Origin: Flavobacterium selenitireducens
GTDB lineage: Bacteria; Bacteroidota; Bacteroidia; Flavobacteriales; Flavobacteriaceae
Reading direction: 5' to 3'
Assembly: GCF_014748335.1 (NCBI RefSeq)
Contig: NZ_JAAVIY010000005.1
Coordinates: 1 to 64,000 of the forward strand
Length of the DNA stretch: 64,000 nt
Shown: in pieces, positions 18,568 to 30,000 of the stretch
How the letters are laid out: each line of letters opens with the position of its first letter
How positions within the stretch are numbered: position 1 is the first letter of the stretch
Position numbers and translations under genes: made by a program
The notes under the pieces: generated by a model
What the model saw: only the letters and a program-made list of their open reading frames with translations
Told to the model about the DNA's origin: nothing
Database searches by the model: none

Positions 18568-21500
18568 ATGATAAAAACATTACCCGTTCGCGGAGAGGCT
18601 TCCCTTGCTGTTTTCCGCTGGTTTTTATTGCTCTCTATCCTAAGTTTGTTGTTTGTCGCCAATTCGAATGCGCAGGTCAGCGTCAACTATTCTTTTTCGG
18701 AAATGGCTGCGACACCCGCTTATTCAGCGTTGAATCCAGCTACAAAAACAATATTGTTTGCAAGCCCATGGAACGATCAGACTCCGGTTTCGACACCCAT
18801 CGGATTCAGTTTCGTTTTCAATGGCACGACCTATACGAATACCGTGGTGTCACCTAACGGGTTTCTCATACTTGGTGGAACCACGACCGGTATTAACTAT
18901 AATCCGATCGCGGGTAATAATATTTATAACGGTGTCATAGCGGCTTACTCGGCAAACTTACAGGTTACGACAACCAGCGCAGCCACATCGATAGCAAAAT
19001 TTCTCGATACGTCGGGCGGTGCGGGCAATTACATTTTGAAAATCGAATATCCGTCATTCCGGAAAAGCACTGCTGAAACAGGAGGATACATGAGTATGCA
19101 AATCTGGTTGTACGAAACGACGAACGTGATTGAATTTCACTACACCTCAACAGGGACATTTAACTCAAATACAACAGGACAAGTCGGTTTAAGAGGGACC
19201 TCAAGTGCGGATTACAATAAAAGGGTATGGGCAGGAAATACGTGGCCAACGCTTCCGGCAACATCGACTGCCGCGACAGTAAATACCATTGCGGCTTCCG
19301 ACAACTGGAGGACTGCCATTAATAGTTCGATTCCAGGTACGTCCAACACGACTTTGAGGTGGACGCCCGTGAGTTGTCCTGCTCCTGGCGCGCTCGCGGT
19401 TACTCCGGGATCGGTTACCTTATCGGGAGCAACCCTCACCTGGACAGGAAGTGCCTCAAGCGGCTTCCAATACTATTACAATACTACGGGAACGGCCCCG
19501 AACGCCGCAACGACACCAACCGGAACATCGGCTACGAATTCTGCAACGATATCGAGCATGGCCGCCGGAAGCAACTATTATGTTTGGGTGCGCGCCAACT
19601 GTGTGGCGGGAGATTTGAGCGCCTGGACAGGACCGGTAAACGTATCGACACTTTGTGCTCCCGTAAGCGAGGAATATTTCAACTATTTTGAAGAAATAAG
19701 CGGAGTCAGTCCGCTCTATAATTACAATGCCCCGGCGATCCAACCTTGTCATGGCGTTCAAAGCGTCAACGGAAATAACTGGTACACGGCAGATGTCGGC
19801 TCCGCGGTAGACGGCATCGCGGACGAACATCTTCAGTACAACGGGAACGCACAGGTTGCGAACGCCTGGTGGTTTACGCAAGGCGTGACGCTGACGGCGG
19901 GCAAGACATATCAATTGAACTATCTGTACGCCGGGTCAACCGACTTCAACTTCCTTACCAACAAAATGAAGGTCATGATAGGAACGGCGCCTCACAGCAC
20001 GTTCATGACCACGACGCTGGACGACCATCCGAACATCAAACATGCCGCCACGGCGAACCACGTAAACTTTACCGTGGCTTCCTCTGGAACATATTATGTC
20101 GGATTCCAGGCGTATTCGGTGGCTAACATGGGTAAGATCTTCATAGACGACGTGGAATTGGTCGAAGGCATTTGCATGCAGCCCGCTGTTGCGACGGCTT
20201 CGTCTGTTGCGGCAACATCAGCAACCTTGATGTGGACGGCACCGACGCCAGCACCGGCGCTCGGGTATGCATATTACGTCTCCACATCGGCAACACCACC
20301 CACGAATCACACTATTCCGACAGGCTTTACGGGCCCGGGAACCACTTTGGTCAACCTCGCAGGTTTATCAGGAAATACGGCATATTATTTTTGGGTCAGA
20401 GGTTATTGCAGCGCAGGCGATTTCAGTATATGGTCCGGGTCAACGACCTTTACGACCGCTGTGCTGCCTCCTTATTGCATGCCCACCACTACGCAATCGA
20501 GTCAGGCTTATATCAGCAATGTGAGCACAACGGGCGCCGTTCAAAACATTAACAATTCCTCAGCTTGGGTTGCACCGGGTAATTCAGATTATACGGCCCA
20601 AACTATCATACAATCTCAAGGTCAGTCTTTTAACTTCTCAGTAGGGCTTGACGACGGGAACGCATCGCCTGGAATCTATTTGGGAGTTGGCGTGGGAATT
20701 TGGATCGATTGGAATAACGATGGTGATTTTGCAGATGCCGGTGAAATCGTCTATAACACAACATCCTACACAGGAAGTAATCAGGGAACAGTTACCGGTA
20801 CCATTGCGGTTCCGCTTACCGCACCTCTGGGCGTGACCAGGATGAGGGTGTTCATCGATTACGCTGATTCGAATCCGACCGATAACGCGAATGACCTTGG
20901 CTGCCTATTCAACGGAAGCGGGGAACTGGAGGATTACAGCATCAAGATCGTGACGCCTCCGCCAGCACTGGTTTTGAGTGCGGCTACCTCCACGCAATGC
21001 GCGTTGACGAACAGTCCAAATATTACGATAACACAAGGGCTTTCGGATTACAACACGTTTGTCTGGACGCCATCTGGTGTTACGGGCACTGCGGCCGGTG
21101 GTTATACGTTCAACGCGGGATCGACCGTAACCTATACGCTTACGGCGACGCAAACCGTTGCTCCGTTCAGCGTGAACACCGCCCAATTCACTTATGTCGC
21201 CAATGTGCTTCCGACACCTATAACGATCACGACGAATCCGACGGGAGCTACGATGTGTGAAGGCGGAACCGCTATGCAGTTGTCTGCGTCCGGCGGTGTG
21301 GTGTCCGGCCTTCCTATCCTTTCTGAGAATTTCAATTCAGGGGCTCCTGGATGGACGACAACCAATACGGGAACGCCGCCGGCAACCGCGGCAAACGGCT
21401 CCTGGACCATAAGGCCTGACGGTTTCACGCCGACCGGCCCTACATGGGGATGGATCAATCTGCACAGCAACGATGCTTCGCCTTTCTATTTTTCAGATTC

Positions 21501-23907
21501 GGATGCGCAAGGCGTAGGCAGCACAACCCGCACGGAGCTTATTTCCCCTGTTTTCAGCTTGGAGAATATCACCGCGGCTTCCCTTTCGTTCTGGCATTTC
21601 TATGACGGATGGATCAATGGCAACGGATTCGTTGAGATTTCAACTAACGGAGGAGCAACCTATACGACATTGGTTTCCTATAGCAGCCTGAACCAGGGAA
21701 CGCCGGGTACTTTTGCCCATGTCGTGCGCGATTTGGGAGCTTATTTGGGACAAACCAACCTGCGGATAAAATTCAGGTACTCGACCAATTGGGGCTGGGG
21801 ATGGGCCATCGACAACTTTCTGGTTTCAGGAAATGCGACCTCGGCGATTACCTGGTCGCCAACGACCGGTCTCTATAATGACGCGGCCCATACGATTCCA
21901 TATACCGGAACGGGCGCGGCGTCTGTTTACGCCTGGCCGACAACAACCACGACATATACCGCGAGTGCAAGTACGCCGTCGCCTGTGTGCAGCACCACGA
22001 CGCTCCAAACGGTGACCGTGACGCCACTGACGGCCGGTACGATAAGTGCAAATCAGAACGTATGTTCCGGAACGGTCGAGGACCTTATCCTTACAGGGCA
22101 AATCGGAACCGTCGGAACATGGCAATCGGCCAACGATGCAGCATTCACCACGCCGGTAAACATTGCGGGCTCGGCTGGTTTGACTACGTTGACTTCGGCT
22201 GTTTTGGGTCCGATCAACGCGACGACTTACATAAGGGTACAAGTGTCAAACGGAACGTGCACAGCATATACGAATACCGTTACGTTAAGCGTAGAATCGA
22301 CGACATGGGACGGGACTTCCTGGAACAATGGCGCTCCCAATCTTGGAAAGAGAGCGGTATTTGCCGGGAATTACATTTCATCGGGAGACTTGAGTGCTTG
22401 CAGCGTCGGCGTGACTTCGGGTAACGTGTCTTTCGAACCGGGCCATTCGCTTATCGTCGAAAACGGCGTGAACGTTTCAGGCGGTGCGCTGATTTTTGAA
22501 AGCGAATCAAGTTTGGTTCAAATCAGCGATTCCGGCGTAAACACGGGTTCGATAACGTATAAAAGAGAAACGACACCAATGCGCAATTACGATTATACGT
22601 ATTGGTCTTCTCCGCTTAACGGCACCACGCTCGACGACGTTTCTCCTGACACCCGATTCGATAAATACCATCATTACAATGTGCCGACCGGCCAGTTTCT
22701 TTCCATCCCGGACGTCACGGTAATGACACCGGGAAGGGGATATATCATGAGGGCACCTGCGGGTTGGCCAAATGTTCCGACCTCTTTTACGGCGGTCATG
22801 ACGATGGGCCCGGCCAATAACGGTGTCATTACTTATCCAGTTGCGATGTCGGCTCCGGCGACCAATTTGAATTTGTTGGGCAATCCATATCCTTCGGCTC
22901 TTGATGCGGACGAGTTCATCACACATCCGACCAACGCCGGCCTGATCAATGGAACGTTGTATTTCTGGACGCACAACACGCCGATTACCAACCAGGTCTA
23001 CAACAATAACGACTATGCTTCTTACAATTTGCTCGGCGCAACGGCCGCGGCCAATTCCGGAAGCGGTAACAATTCGGCTCCGACCAAAAACATTGCGGCA
23101 GGAAATGCATTTTTCGTGACCGCGATCGCAAACGGAACCGCCGTATTCAACAACAGCATGCGACTGGCAGGTTTCAACGATAATTTTTACCGACCGGGTA
23201 GCGCTGCGGCACTGCCATCGGTGTTGGAAAAACACAGGATATGGCTCGATATGAGCAATTCCGACGGCGCTTTCAAACAGGCTCTTGTCGGATATGCGAC
23301 CAACGCTACATCCGGCCTCGACAGGGAATATGACGGTAAGACGATCGAGTCGTTGAATTCCATCAGCTTTTATTCCATCTTAGACGAAAACAAACTGACG
23401 ATTCAGGGAAGGGCGTTGCCATTTGACGAGAACGATCAGGTTGCGATGGGTTACCGGGCGAATGTAGCCGGAAATTATTCGATTGCGTTGAGTGCTTTCG
23501 ATGGTCTGTTTGCCGATGAAAATCAGCACATCTATCTCGAAGATCTCGTTTTGGGCACTATCCACGACCTCAAAAGCGGGGCTTACGGTTTTGCCACCGC
23601 TACCGGGGAATTTCCTGGCCGATTCGTGCTGAGGTTTACCGGCGAGCAATTGCAGGTCGGAGATCCTATATTCAACCAGAATTCGGTTGTAGTTTTCGGG
23701 AAAGATGAGGTAATCAGGATCAACTCCGGAAACGTCGCGATGGAAAGCGTCAAAATTTTCGATACCCGCGGCCGATTGATCGCGGAGCGGAAAAACATCG
23801 GAAGTACCCAGGCCGAAATCGCGAATCTCGGCATCGCCAACCAAGTACTGATCGTCCAGGTGACATCGGTCGACCAAATCACGGTAAGCAAGAAAATCAT
23901 CTATTAA
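18568..23907 (+). CDS. Giant T9SS-secreted protein with Fn3 and GEVED domains, type C-like tail (1779 aa)
   Basis: The frame is open upstream to a TTG at 18487, but ATG 18568 directly precedes a good signal peptide (hydrophobic core FLLLSILSLLFV, cleavage after SNA). The N-terminal ~230-residue beta domain (SPNGFL, QVGLRG) is the same type as in the gene at 24083. Then: Fn3-like; a MAM/cleaved-adhesin-like domain (about 375-530, IFIDDVELVEG); Fn3-like; a GEVED domain (about 635-795, WIDWNNDGDFADAGE and GELEDYSI); Ig/PKD-like; a second cleaved-adhesin-like domain (GWGWAIDNFLVSG) followed by the WSPTTGLYNDAAHTIPYTGT segment also seen in the genes at 24083 and 34630; and, from about 1230, a divergent copy of the ~430-residue module with a type C-like tail. 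Inferred: a mosaic with the N-terminus of one subfamily and the tail of the other. Confidence 0.9.
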   Translation: MIKTLPVRGEASLAVFRWFLLLSILSLLFVANSNAQVSVNYSFSEMAATPAYSALNPATKTILFASPWNDQTPVSTPIGFSFVFNGTTYTNTVVSPNGFLILGGTTTGINYNPIAGNNIYNGVIAAYSANLQVTTTSAATSIAKFLDTSGGAGNYILKIEYPSFRKSTAETGGYMSMQIWLYETTNVIEFHYTSTGTFNSNTTGQVGLRGTSSADYNKRVWAGNTWPTLPATSTAATVNTIAASDNWRTAINSSIPGTSNTTLRWTPVSCPAPGALAVTPGSVTLSGATLTWTGSASSGFQYYYNTTGTAPNAATTPTGTSATNSATISSMAAGSNYYVWVRANCVAGDLSAWTGPVNVSTLCAPVSEEYFNYFEEISGVSPLYNYNAPAIQPCHGVQSVNGNNWYTADVGSAVDGIADEHLQYNGNAQVANAWWFTQGVTLTAGKTYQLNYLYAGSTDFNFLTNKMKVMIGTAPHSTFMTTTLDDHPNIKHAATANHVNFTVASSGTYYVGFQAYSVANMGKIFIDDVELVEGICMQPAVATASSVAATSATLMWTAPTPAPALGYAYYVSTSATPPTNHTIPTGFTGPGTTLVNLAGLSGNTAYYFWVRGYCSAGDFSIWSGSTTFTTAVLPPYCMPTTTQSSQAYISNVSTTGAVQNINNSSAWVAPGNSDYTAQTIIQSQGQSFNFSVGLDDGNASPGIYLGVGVGIWIDWNNDGDFADAGEIVYNTTSYTGSNQGTVTGTIAVPLTAPLGVTRMRVFIDYADSNPTDNANDLGCLFNGSGELEDYSIKIVTPPPALVLSAATSTQCALTNSPNITITQGLSDYNTFVWTPSGVTGTAAGGYTFNAGSTVTYTLTATQTVAPFSVNTAQFTYVANVLPTPITITTNPTGATMCEGGTAMQLSASGGVVSGLPILSENFNSGAPGWTTTNTGTPPATAANGSWTIRPDGFTPTGPTWGWINLHSNDASPFYFSDSDAQGVGSTTRTELISPVFSLENITAASLSFWHFYDGWINGNGFVEISTNGGATYTTLVSYSSLNQGTPGTFAHVVRDLGAYLGQTNLRIKFRYSTNWGWGWAIDNFLVSGNATSAITWSPTTGLYNDAAHTIPYTGTGAASVYAWPTTTTTYTASASTPSPVCSTTTLQTVTVTPLTAGTISANQNVCSGTVEDLILTGQIGTVGTWQSANDAAFTTPVNIAGSAGLTTLTSAVLGPINATTYIRVQVSNGTCTAYTNTVTLSVESTTWDGTSWNNGAPNLGKRAVFAGNYISSGDLSACSVGVTSGNVSFEPGHSLIVENGVNVSGGALIFESESSLVQISDSGVNTGSITYKRETTPMRNYDYTYWSSPLNGTTLDDVSPDTRFDKYHHYNVPTGQFLSIPDVTVMTPGRGYIMRAPAGWPNVPTSFTAVMTMGPANNGVITYPVAMSAPATNLNLLGNPYPSALDADEFITHPTNAGLINGTLYFWTHNTPITNQVYNNNDYASYNLLGATAAANSGSGNNSAPTKNIAAGNAFFVTAIANGTAVFNNSMRLAGFNDNFYRPGSAAALPSVLEKHRIWLDMSNSDGAFKQALVGYATNATSGLDREYDGKTIESLNSISFYSILDENKLTIQGRALPFDENDQVAMGYRANVAGNYSIALSAFDGLFADENQHIYLEDLVLGTIHDLKSGAYGFATATGEFPGRFVLRFTGEQLQVGDPIFNQNSVVVFGKDEVIRINSGNVAMESVKIFDTRGRLIAERKNIGSTQAEIANLGIANQVLIVQVTSVDQITVSKKIIY

Positions 23908-23914
23908 TAAACAT

Positions 23915-23952
23915 CCGGCAAGCGGTACGATGCCACTTGCCGGATTTTTTGT
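23915..23952 (+). terminator. Rho-independent terminator
   Basis: Perfect 10-bp stem (ATCCGGCAAG with CTTGCCGGAT), 13-nt loop, then a T run; begins 7 bp after the stop at 23907. Confidence 0.93.
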
Positions 23953-24082
23953 CTCTGATAACAAGATGTTAAGCACTTGTTAAAATGTATGTAAAACGCT
24001 GGAAACCGAGGTTCCCTTCAGCGGAAACTTCGTGTCTCTCGCATCGCGAACGATTTTTATTCTATTAACCAATTTATATTTT

Positions 24083-27000
24083 ATGATTGTAAACTACCAT
24101 TCTCCGAATCGCCGCAACGACGCCCGACTCGGTTACAATGTGGGGGACGTCAACGGGCCACCGCCCTGGCGAATCCCCAAAGTCATGCAAAGATGGCTTA
24201 TGTGCTTGTTGGTTATGCTGTCGTGTTTGACAGGCAACCAGATGTTTGCCCAGACAGGGATTGCGAATTACTCGCGGACCATTTCTACGGGTAATACCTA
24301 CACGCCGATTGTCGGGACGACGCTTTGGACCAGTTGGGACAGCGAACTTTCTGCCGCGATTCCGATGGGCGGCACCTTCACTTTCGGTGGGGCGAACTTT
24401 ACAAGTTGCTTTATCGGTGCGAACGGTGCCATCACTTTCGGAACGGGCTCTTCGACGTCGACGCCACTGAGTTCTTCGACCAGTTATTCGGGGGCGATTT
24501 CGGCTTTGGGCAATGATGGAGGCAACTCCACCGCTGCCGGGGCTACTCCGCGGATAAGCTATTTGGGAACTGCGACGGAATTCATCGTCCAGTATACGGA
24601 CCACGCCTACTGGTATGGCCGATCGACTGAAAGATTGAATTTTCAGATCAGGCTGACGTTTGCTACCGGCGAGATAAATCTGGTTTACGGACCTTGTACT
24701 GCTCCAGCCGATACGGGCGCAGCCCAGGTAGGACTTCGCGGTAACTCCAACACGTTCTCCACGAACGTCAATAACCTCATGTTGGCGAATACGCCTTCAG
24801 GAACGACATGTAATTGGTCAAATGCCGTTACCGGTTATTCCAATTCCAGTACTGTATTGTTCAACAGTTCCAATACAAGCGTGAATATCCCGAACGGGCT
24901 TAAGATCACGTTCAATCCGGGCACGGTCGCTCCGGTCAGGACATTTTCTTCCGTTACCGGAATCACAGCTACGGGTGCCACGGTTTCATGGACGGCTCCG
25001 TCAGGCGCGACTCAATACAGCGTGCAATATCGCGTTCCGGGTACTTGCGCATGGACGAATTACAGCGGAAACCCTGTTGCGGCGACATCAGTTGCCTTGA
25101 CCGGATTGTCTGCCAACACATCTTACCAGGTAAGGGTTCGCGCTGAAAACGCGACGACAGCTTCCCAGTATTCGCATATACCGAATGCTGCCGGAACAGG
25201 GGATGGTTACACGACTACAGGTACGTTTACCACTTTGGCATCGTGTTTTCCTGCAACTGCCTTGACCGCTACGGTGACATCCAATGTCGCGGCCACGTTA
25301 AACTGGACTGCGCCTACAACTGCGCCAAGTGCGGGTTACCAATGGGAAGTTCGTACCTCGGGTGCGGCCGGAAGCGGTGCAAGCGGACTTGTGCAGAGCG
25401 GAACTTCTGCGACCACGACGGCAAGCGTTGCAGGCCTTACGGGAAATACCGCTTATTCGGCTTATGTACGTTCGAACTGCGGAGCTGGCGACTTTAGTAC
25501 ATGGACGTCCGCTTCGGCATTCACGACAGCATTCCTGGGCACTTTGCCTTGGAGCGAAAGCTTCGCCACCACTACGTTACCGGCAGGATGGTCTAATCCG
25601 ACTCCGGTTTGGACGATAGGGACTACCACTGCGATTCCGGCGATTGCCACGAATTACATCCGGAGAAACCTTTCGTCTTCTACAACGACGGCCCAGTTTT
25701 CTACGGGATCTTATGGCCCCGTCGTTTCGGGACAGGAATTGTCATTCGACTACGCACTGGCTAACGCTTCTTCTCCTTATGCCCCTCCAACGGGATCTTG
25801 GGGAACTATACAAGTCCAGGTTTCGACCAATTTCGGAGGTACTTGGGCAACTTTGGCCACGATCAACGATGCTGCGGTATCAGGTTGGGTAAATCGGACA
25901 TTCCCGTTGTCGGCTTATGTCGGACAAAACGTTTCCTTCCGATTCATCGGCACACGTACTTCGGGAGATTTCCAGATGGCATTCGACAACCTTAGCGTTG
26001 ATGCTCCGTCCTCATGTACGGCGGTATCGGGCTTTGGAGTTTCAGGTGTGATTTCTTCGGGAGCAACCCTGTCATGGTCAGCCAATGCGTTGGCAACTTC
26101 GGGATATGAATACGAAGTAAGGACAAGCGGACTTCCGGGAAGCGGTGCTACAGGCTTGGGGCCAAACGGAATTATTCCGGGAACTTCGGTAAACCTTACG
26201 TCTTTGACGGCGAATACCAATTATGTGGCCTACATCCGATCAGTTTGCGGAGGTAGTTCAAGTGCTTGGAGACAAGTTGCCTTTAAAACTACTGTTGCGG
26301 GTGATCTTTGTGCAGAAGCCATTTCGTTGACTTGCGGGTCGAACATTACGGTTTCTTTGGTCAATTCGACTAACGAAGCTATGGCGGTTTGCGGTATTTC
26401 CGGTGTGACTACGCAAAACTCGGCCGGTATCTGGTTTAAGTTCACCGGCAACGGGGACGACACGACCATTTCAACCGGCAACACCGATCCAAGCGTCGAT
26501 ACGCGCCTTGCGGTTTACTCCGGAAGTTGCGGAACGTTGACTTGTTTGGGCGGAAACGACGACATCTCAAACGCGACGCCGGCGAACCTTCGTTCCCAGG
26601 TGTTTTTGCCTACCACGGTAGGAACGGAATACTATGTGTTGCTTTACTCTTACAGCGGCACTACGCCTACAGGTAACATTGTTATGTCGATGACGTGCAC
26701 GCCGGTGTGTAATCCTGCCACGACGAATGACGACTGTGCCACTGCGGCGCCGGTAACGGTTGGAACGCCCTTGGCGTCGAACAACAGTTGTTCATTTGCG
26801 AGCGCGGTGAGTTACCCGAGCTGCGCTTCGTCATTCGGGACGTATTACGATACATGGTACAGTTTCAATTCAGGGACCAATACTTCTTTGGAAGTTTCGG
26901 CTGTTGGAATATCTCCGGCCGCTGTTTCTTATGCGATCTACACGGGCGCTTGCGGAAGTTTGGTACAGCAATTCTGTAACAACACTCCCGGAACTGCCGC

Positions 27001-30000
27001 AACGCATACGGTGGTAGCGAACACGAACTACTTTGTGCGCGTTTACTCGTTGAGCACGGGCGCAAGAGGAAACTTTACCCTTACGGTAAAAGTGCCTTGC
27101 GTTAACGCGACCGGAATTTCGTTCTCTGCGGTCACTCCGACGACGGCCACGATTTCCTGGACGGCGTCTACGAGCAATCCGTCAGGAGGATACGAATACG
27201 AAATACGTTCAACCGGTGCTGCCGGATCCGGTTCAGAAGGGCTCGCTGTCCAAGGAACTACCGCAGCTGGCGTCGTTACAGCCAATATTGTAGGACTTAC
27301 AAAAGAAACGGCTTACAGGATTTACGTACGCGCGGTTTGCGGAACAGGTGACTTTAGTGCATGGAGTTCAGGAACGGCGTTCACGACACCTCCAAGCTGC
27401 TACGTCCCAACGGCGGTCACCGCCACGGGCGCCACGCCGACTACTGTAAACGCTGCATGGACGGCTCCGGCAACGGGAACTCCTCAAGGGTATGAATACG
27501 AAGTGCGTTCTTCCGGGGCCGCGGGATCCGGAGCAACCGGTTTGGCTGCACAAGGGACTACCGCTGCCGGTGTAGTTACGGCTAACATAGGAGGGCTTGT
27601 ACAAGACACGGCCTACAGACTGTACGTTCGCTCGGTTTGCGGAACAAGTGATTTTTCAACCTGGACTTCCGGAACGGCTTTCACGACACCGCCAAGCTGC
27701 TTCAAGCCGACCGCATTGAATGCTTCGGCCATTACCAACAGCACTGCTAACGTGAGCTGGACTGCACCGACAACGGCTCCTGCCGTAGGTTACCAGTATG
27801 CCGTTACTACATCGTCTACGCCACCGGCTTCCGGGACGGCAACGACCACTGCAAACGGTTCTGTTTCAGGATTGACATCCAATACCCAACATTATCTTCA
27901 TGTGCGTTCGGTTTGCGTCGCTAACGAGGATTTTAGCAACTGGGTGACGTATTCATTCCGAACGGCTTGTGATCCTGCATCAGTGCCTTACGTTGAAAAT
28001 TTCGATTCATTGCCGGCACCTGCATTCCCTGAATGTACAGTTGTCCAGAATCCTGGAAGTGGAAACGAATGGATAGTCGACGAAATCGACATCCTTGGAT
28101 TTTCGTCACAAGCTCTTATCTACGTTTACGATGAGGATTTTGCCGCGAATACATGGTGGCATTCCAGAGGCATAAATTTAGAAGCAGGGAAATCCTACAC
28201 GATTTCGTATACGTATAGTGGAACAGGCACCGATTATCCGGAAAGGATGAGAGTTGCTTACGGAACGGCTCAATCTGCTGCCGCCATGACGAATATTTTA
28301 GCAACCCATGCGAACATTACGCTCGACACCGCTACGCCGAACAGCGTAATTTTCAGCGTGCCGACCACGGGTATATATTACTTCGGATTCCAGGCGTATT
28401 CTGCCCGTAACAGGGACTTGTTAGTTGTGGACGACATCTCGGTCATTGCTACGCCGCTTACGGTAACCACTTTCACACCGACAACAATCTGTTCCGCGGG
28501 AATCGCAGCCGACAGAACAGTCGTGATCACAGGTTACTCGTTTACAGATGCTACTTCTGTTACCTTTAACGGCGTGGCTGCTCAATCTTTCGTGATCAAC
28601 AGCCCTACACAGATTACTGCTATCGCTCCGGCTGGAGTCACTTCAGGTACGATCGTGGTTGCTTCGGCCACTGCTTCGTCCACGAGTACGGAAAGTCTTG
28701 CCGTAACACCATCACCAGTGGTGAATCCTATCCAAAATGGGGACGAGCCGCTTTGCGTCGGAGATGCTGTCCAATTGTCGAATCCTTCTCCAGGAGGGAC
28801 ATGGTCTTCGTCTGACGAAAGCATCGCCACGGTGGAAGACGGTGTCGTAACATCAGTAGGACCGGGAGAGGTCGAGATCCGCTACAGCGTAACCGACTTG
28901 GGATGTACAACTGTCGTGACCAAAACGATTGTGGTTAACGAACCAGTACTGGTGTCGAATCCAGCTACACAAACCGTCGTAACCGGAGATGCTTCGAGCT
29001 TCTCTGTTACCGCTACCGGTGCTGTACAAAGTTACCAGTGGATGGTTTCTACAGACGAAGGGAACACATTCCAGAATGTCGAAAATGAAAGTCCTTACAG
29101 CGGCGCCCAAACAGCAACGCTTTCCATTTCTGCAACTCCGGACACATTCAACGGCTACTTGTATATGGTTGTGGTTACGGCTGCGAGTCCATGTTTGCCG
29201 GTTGAGTCCGCTCCTGCGACACTTAATGTAGGTAATACAGGAATTACGGGCGATCCTGCCAGCCAGACTGTTTGTTCTTCGAGCATAGCGGCGACCGTGT
29301 TTACGGTTGTTCCGTCTGGTGAAGTAGATTCGTATTCATGGGAAGAAGATCAAGGTCTTGGTTTTGCTCCGATCGCGGATGGCAGCGCCAACGGTCTTGT
29401 CTATTCGGGCACGGGAACTGCGCAGTTATCGGTTTCAGGATTTACCGCAATAAACAGCGGATGGGCTTACCGCGCAAAGGTTCAAGGACCTGCGAATGGG
29501 GCTACATCCAATGCGGCTTCCGTTACGGTTGTCGAAGGCGTATCCGTCCAGACAGCGCCGGCCAGCACTTCTAATTGCTACTCTTCAGGAAGTGCTACTT
29601 TCTCTGTGGTGGCAAATGGGGCGGTCGCGGGTTATCAATGGCAATATTCAACTGACGGCGTTACTTTTGCGAACGTTGTGAACAATACGCCGACAGGCGC
29701 CACGTATACGAATGCCACTTCGGCTTCGATGACGGTTGCCACTACAGCGGCAACTCCGGCTTCCGGGACGTATTTTTACCGCGTCGTGATTTCAAGCCAG
29801 AGCCCTTGCGGTCCGGTTGAGTCGACAAATGCGCAGTTGAGCATTTTCACGCCTCAGGTTACGACGGCTCCATCGGCTGCGACCGTTCTTTACGGAAACA
29901 GCACAACGCTTACTGTCGCCTCTTCATCTCCTGGGGCAACATATCAATGGCAGTATGCCGCGACTTTAAACGGTACATACGCAAACGTTGTGAACAACAC

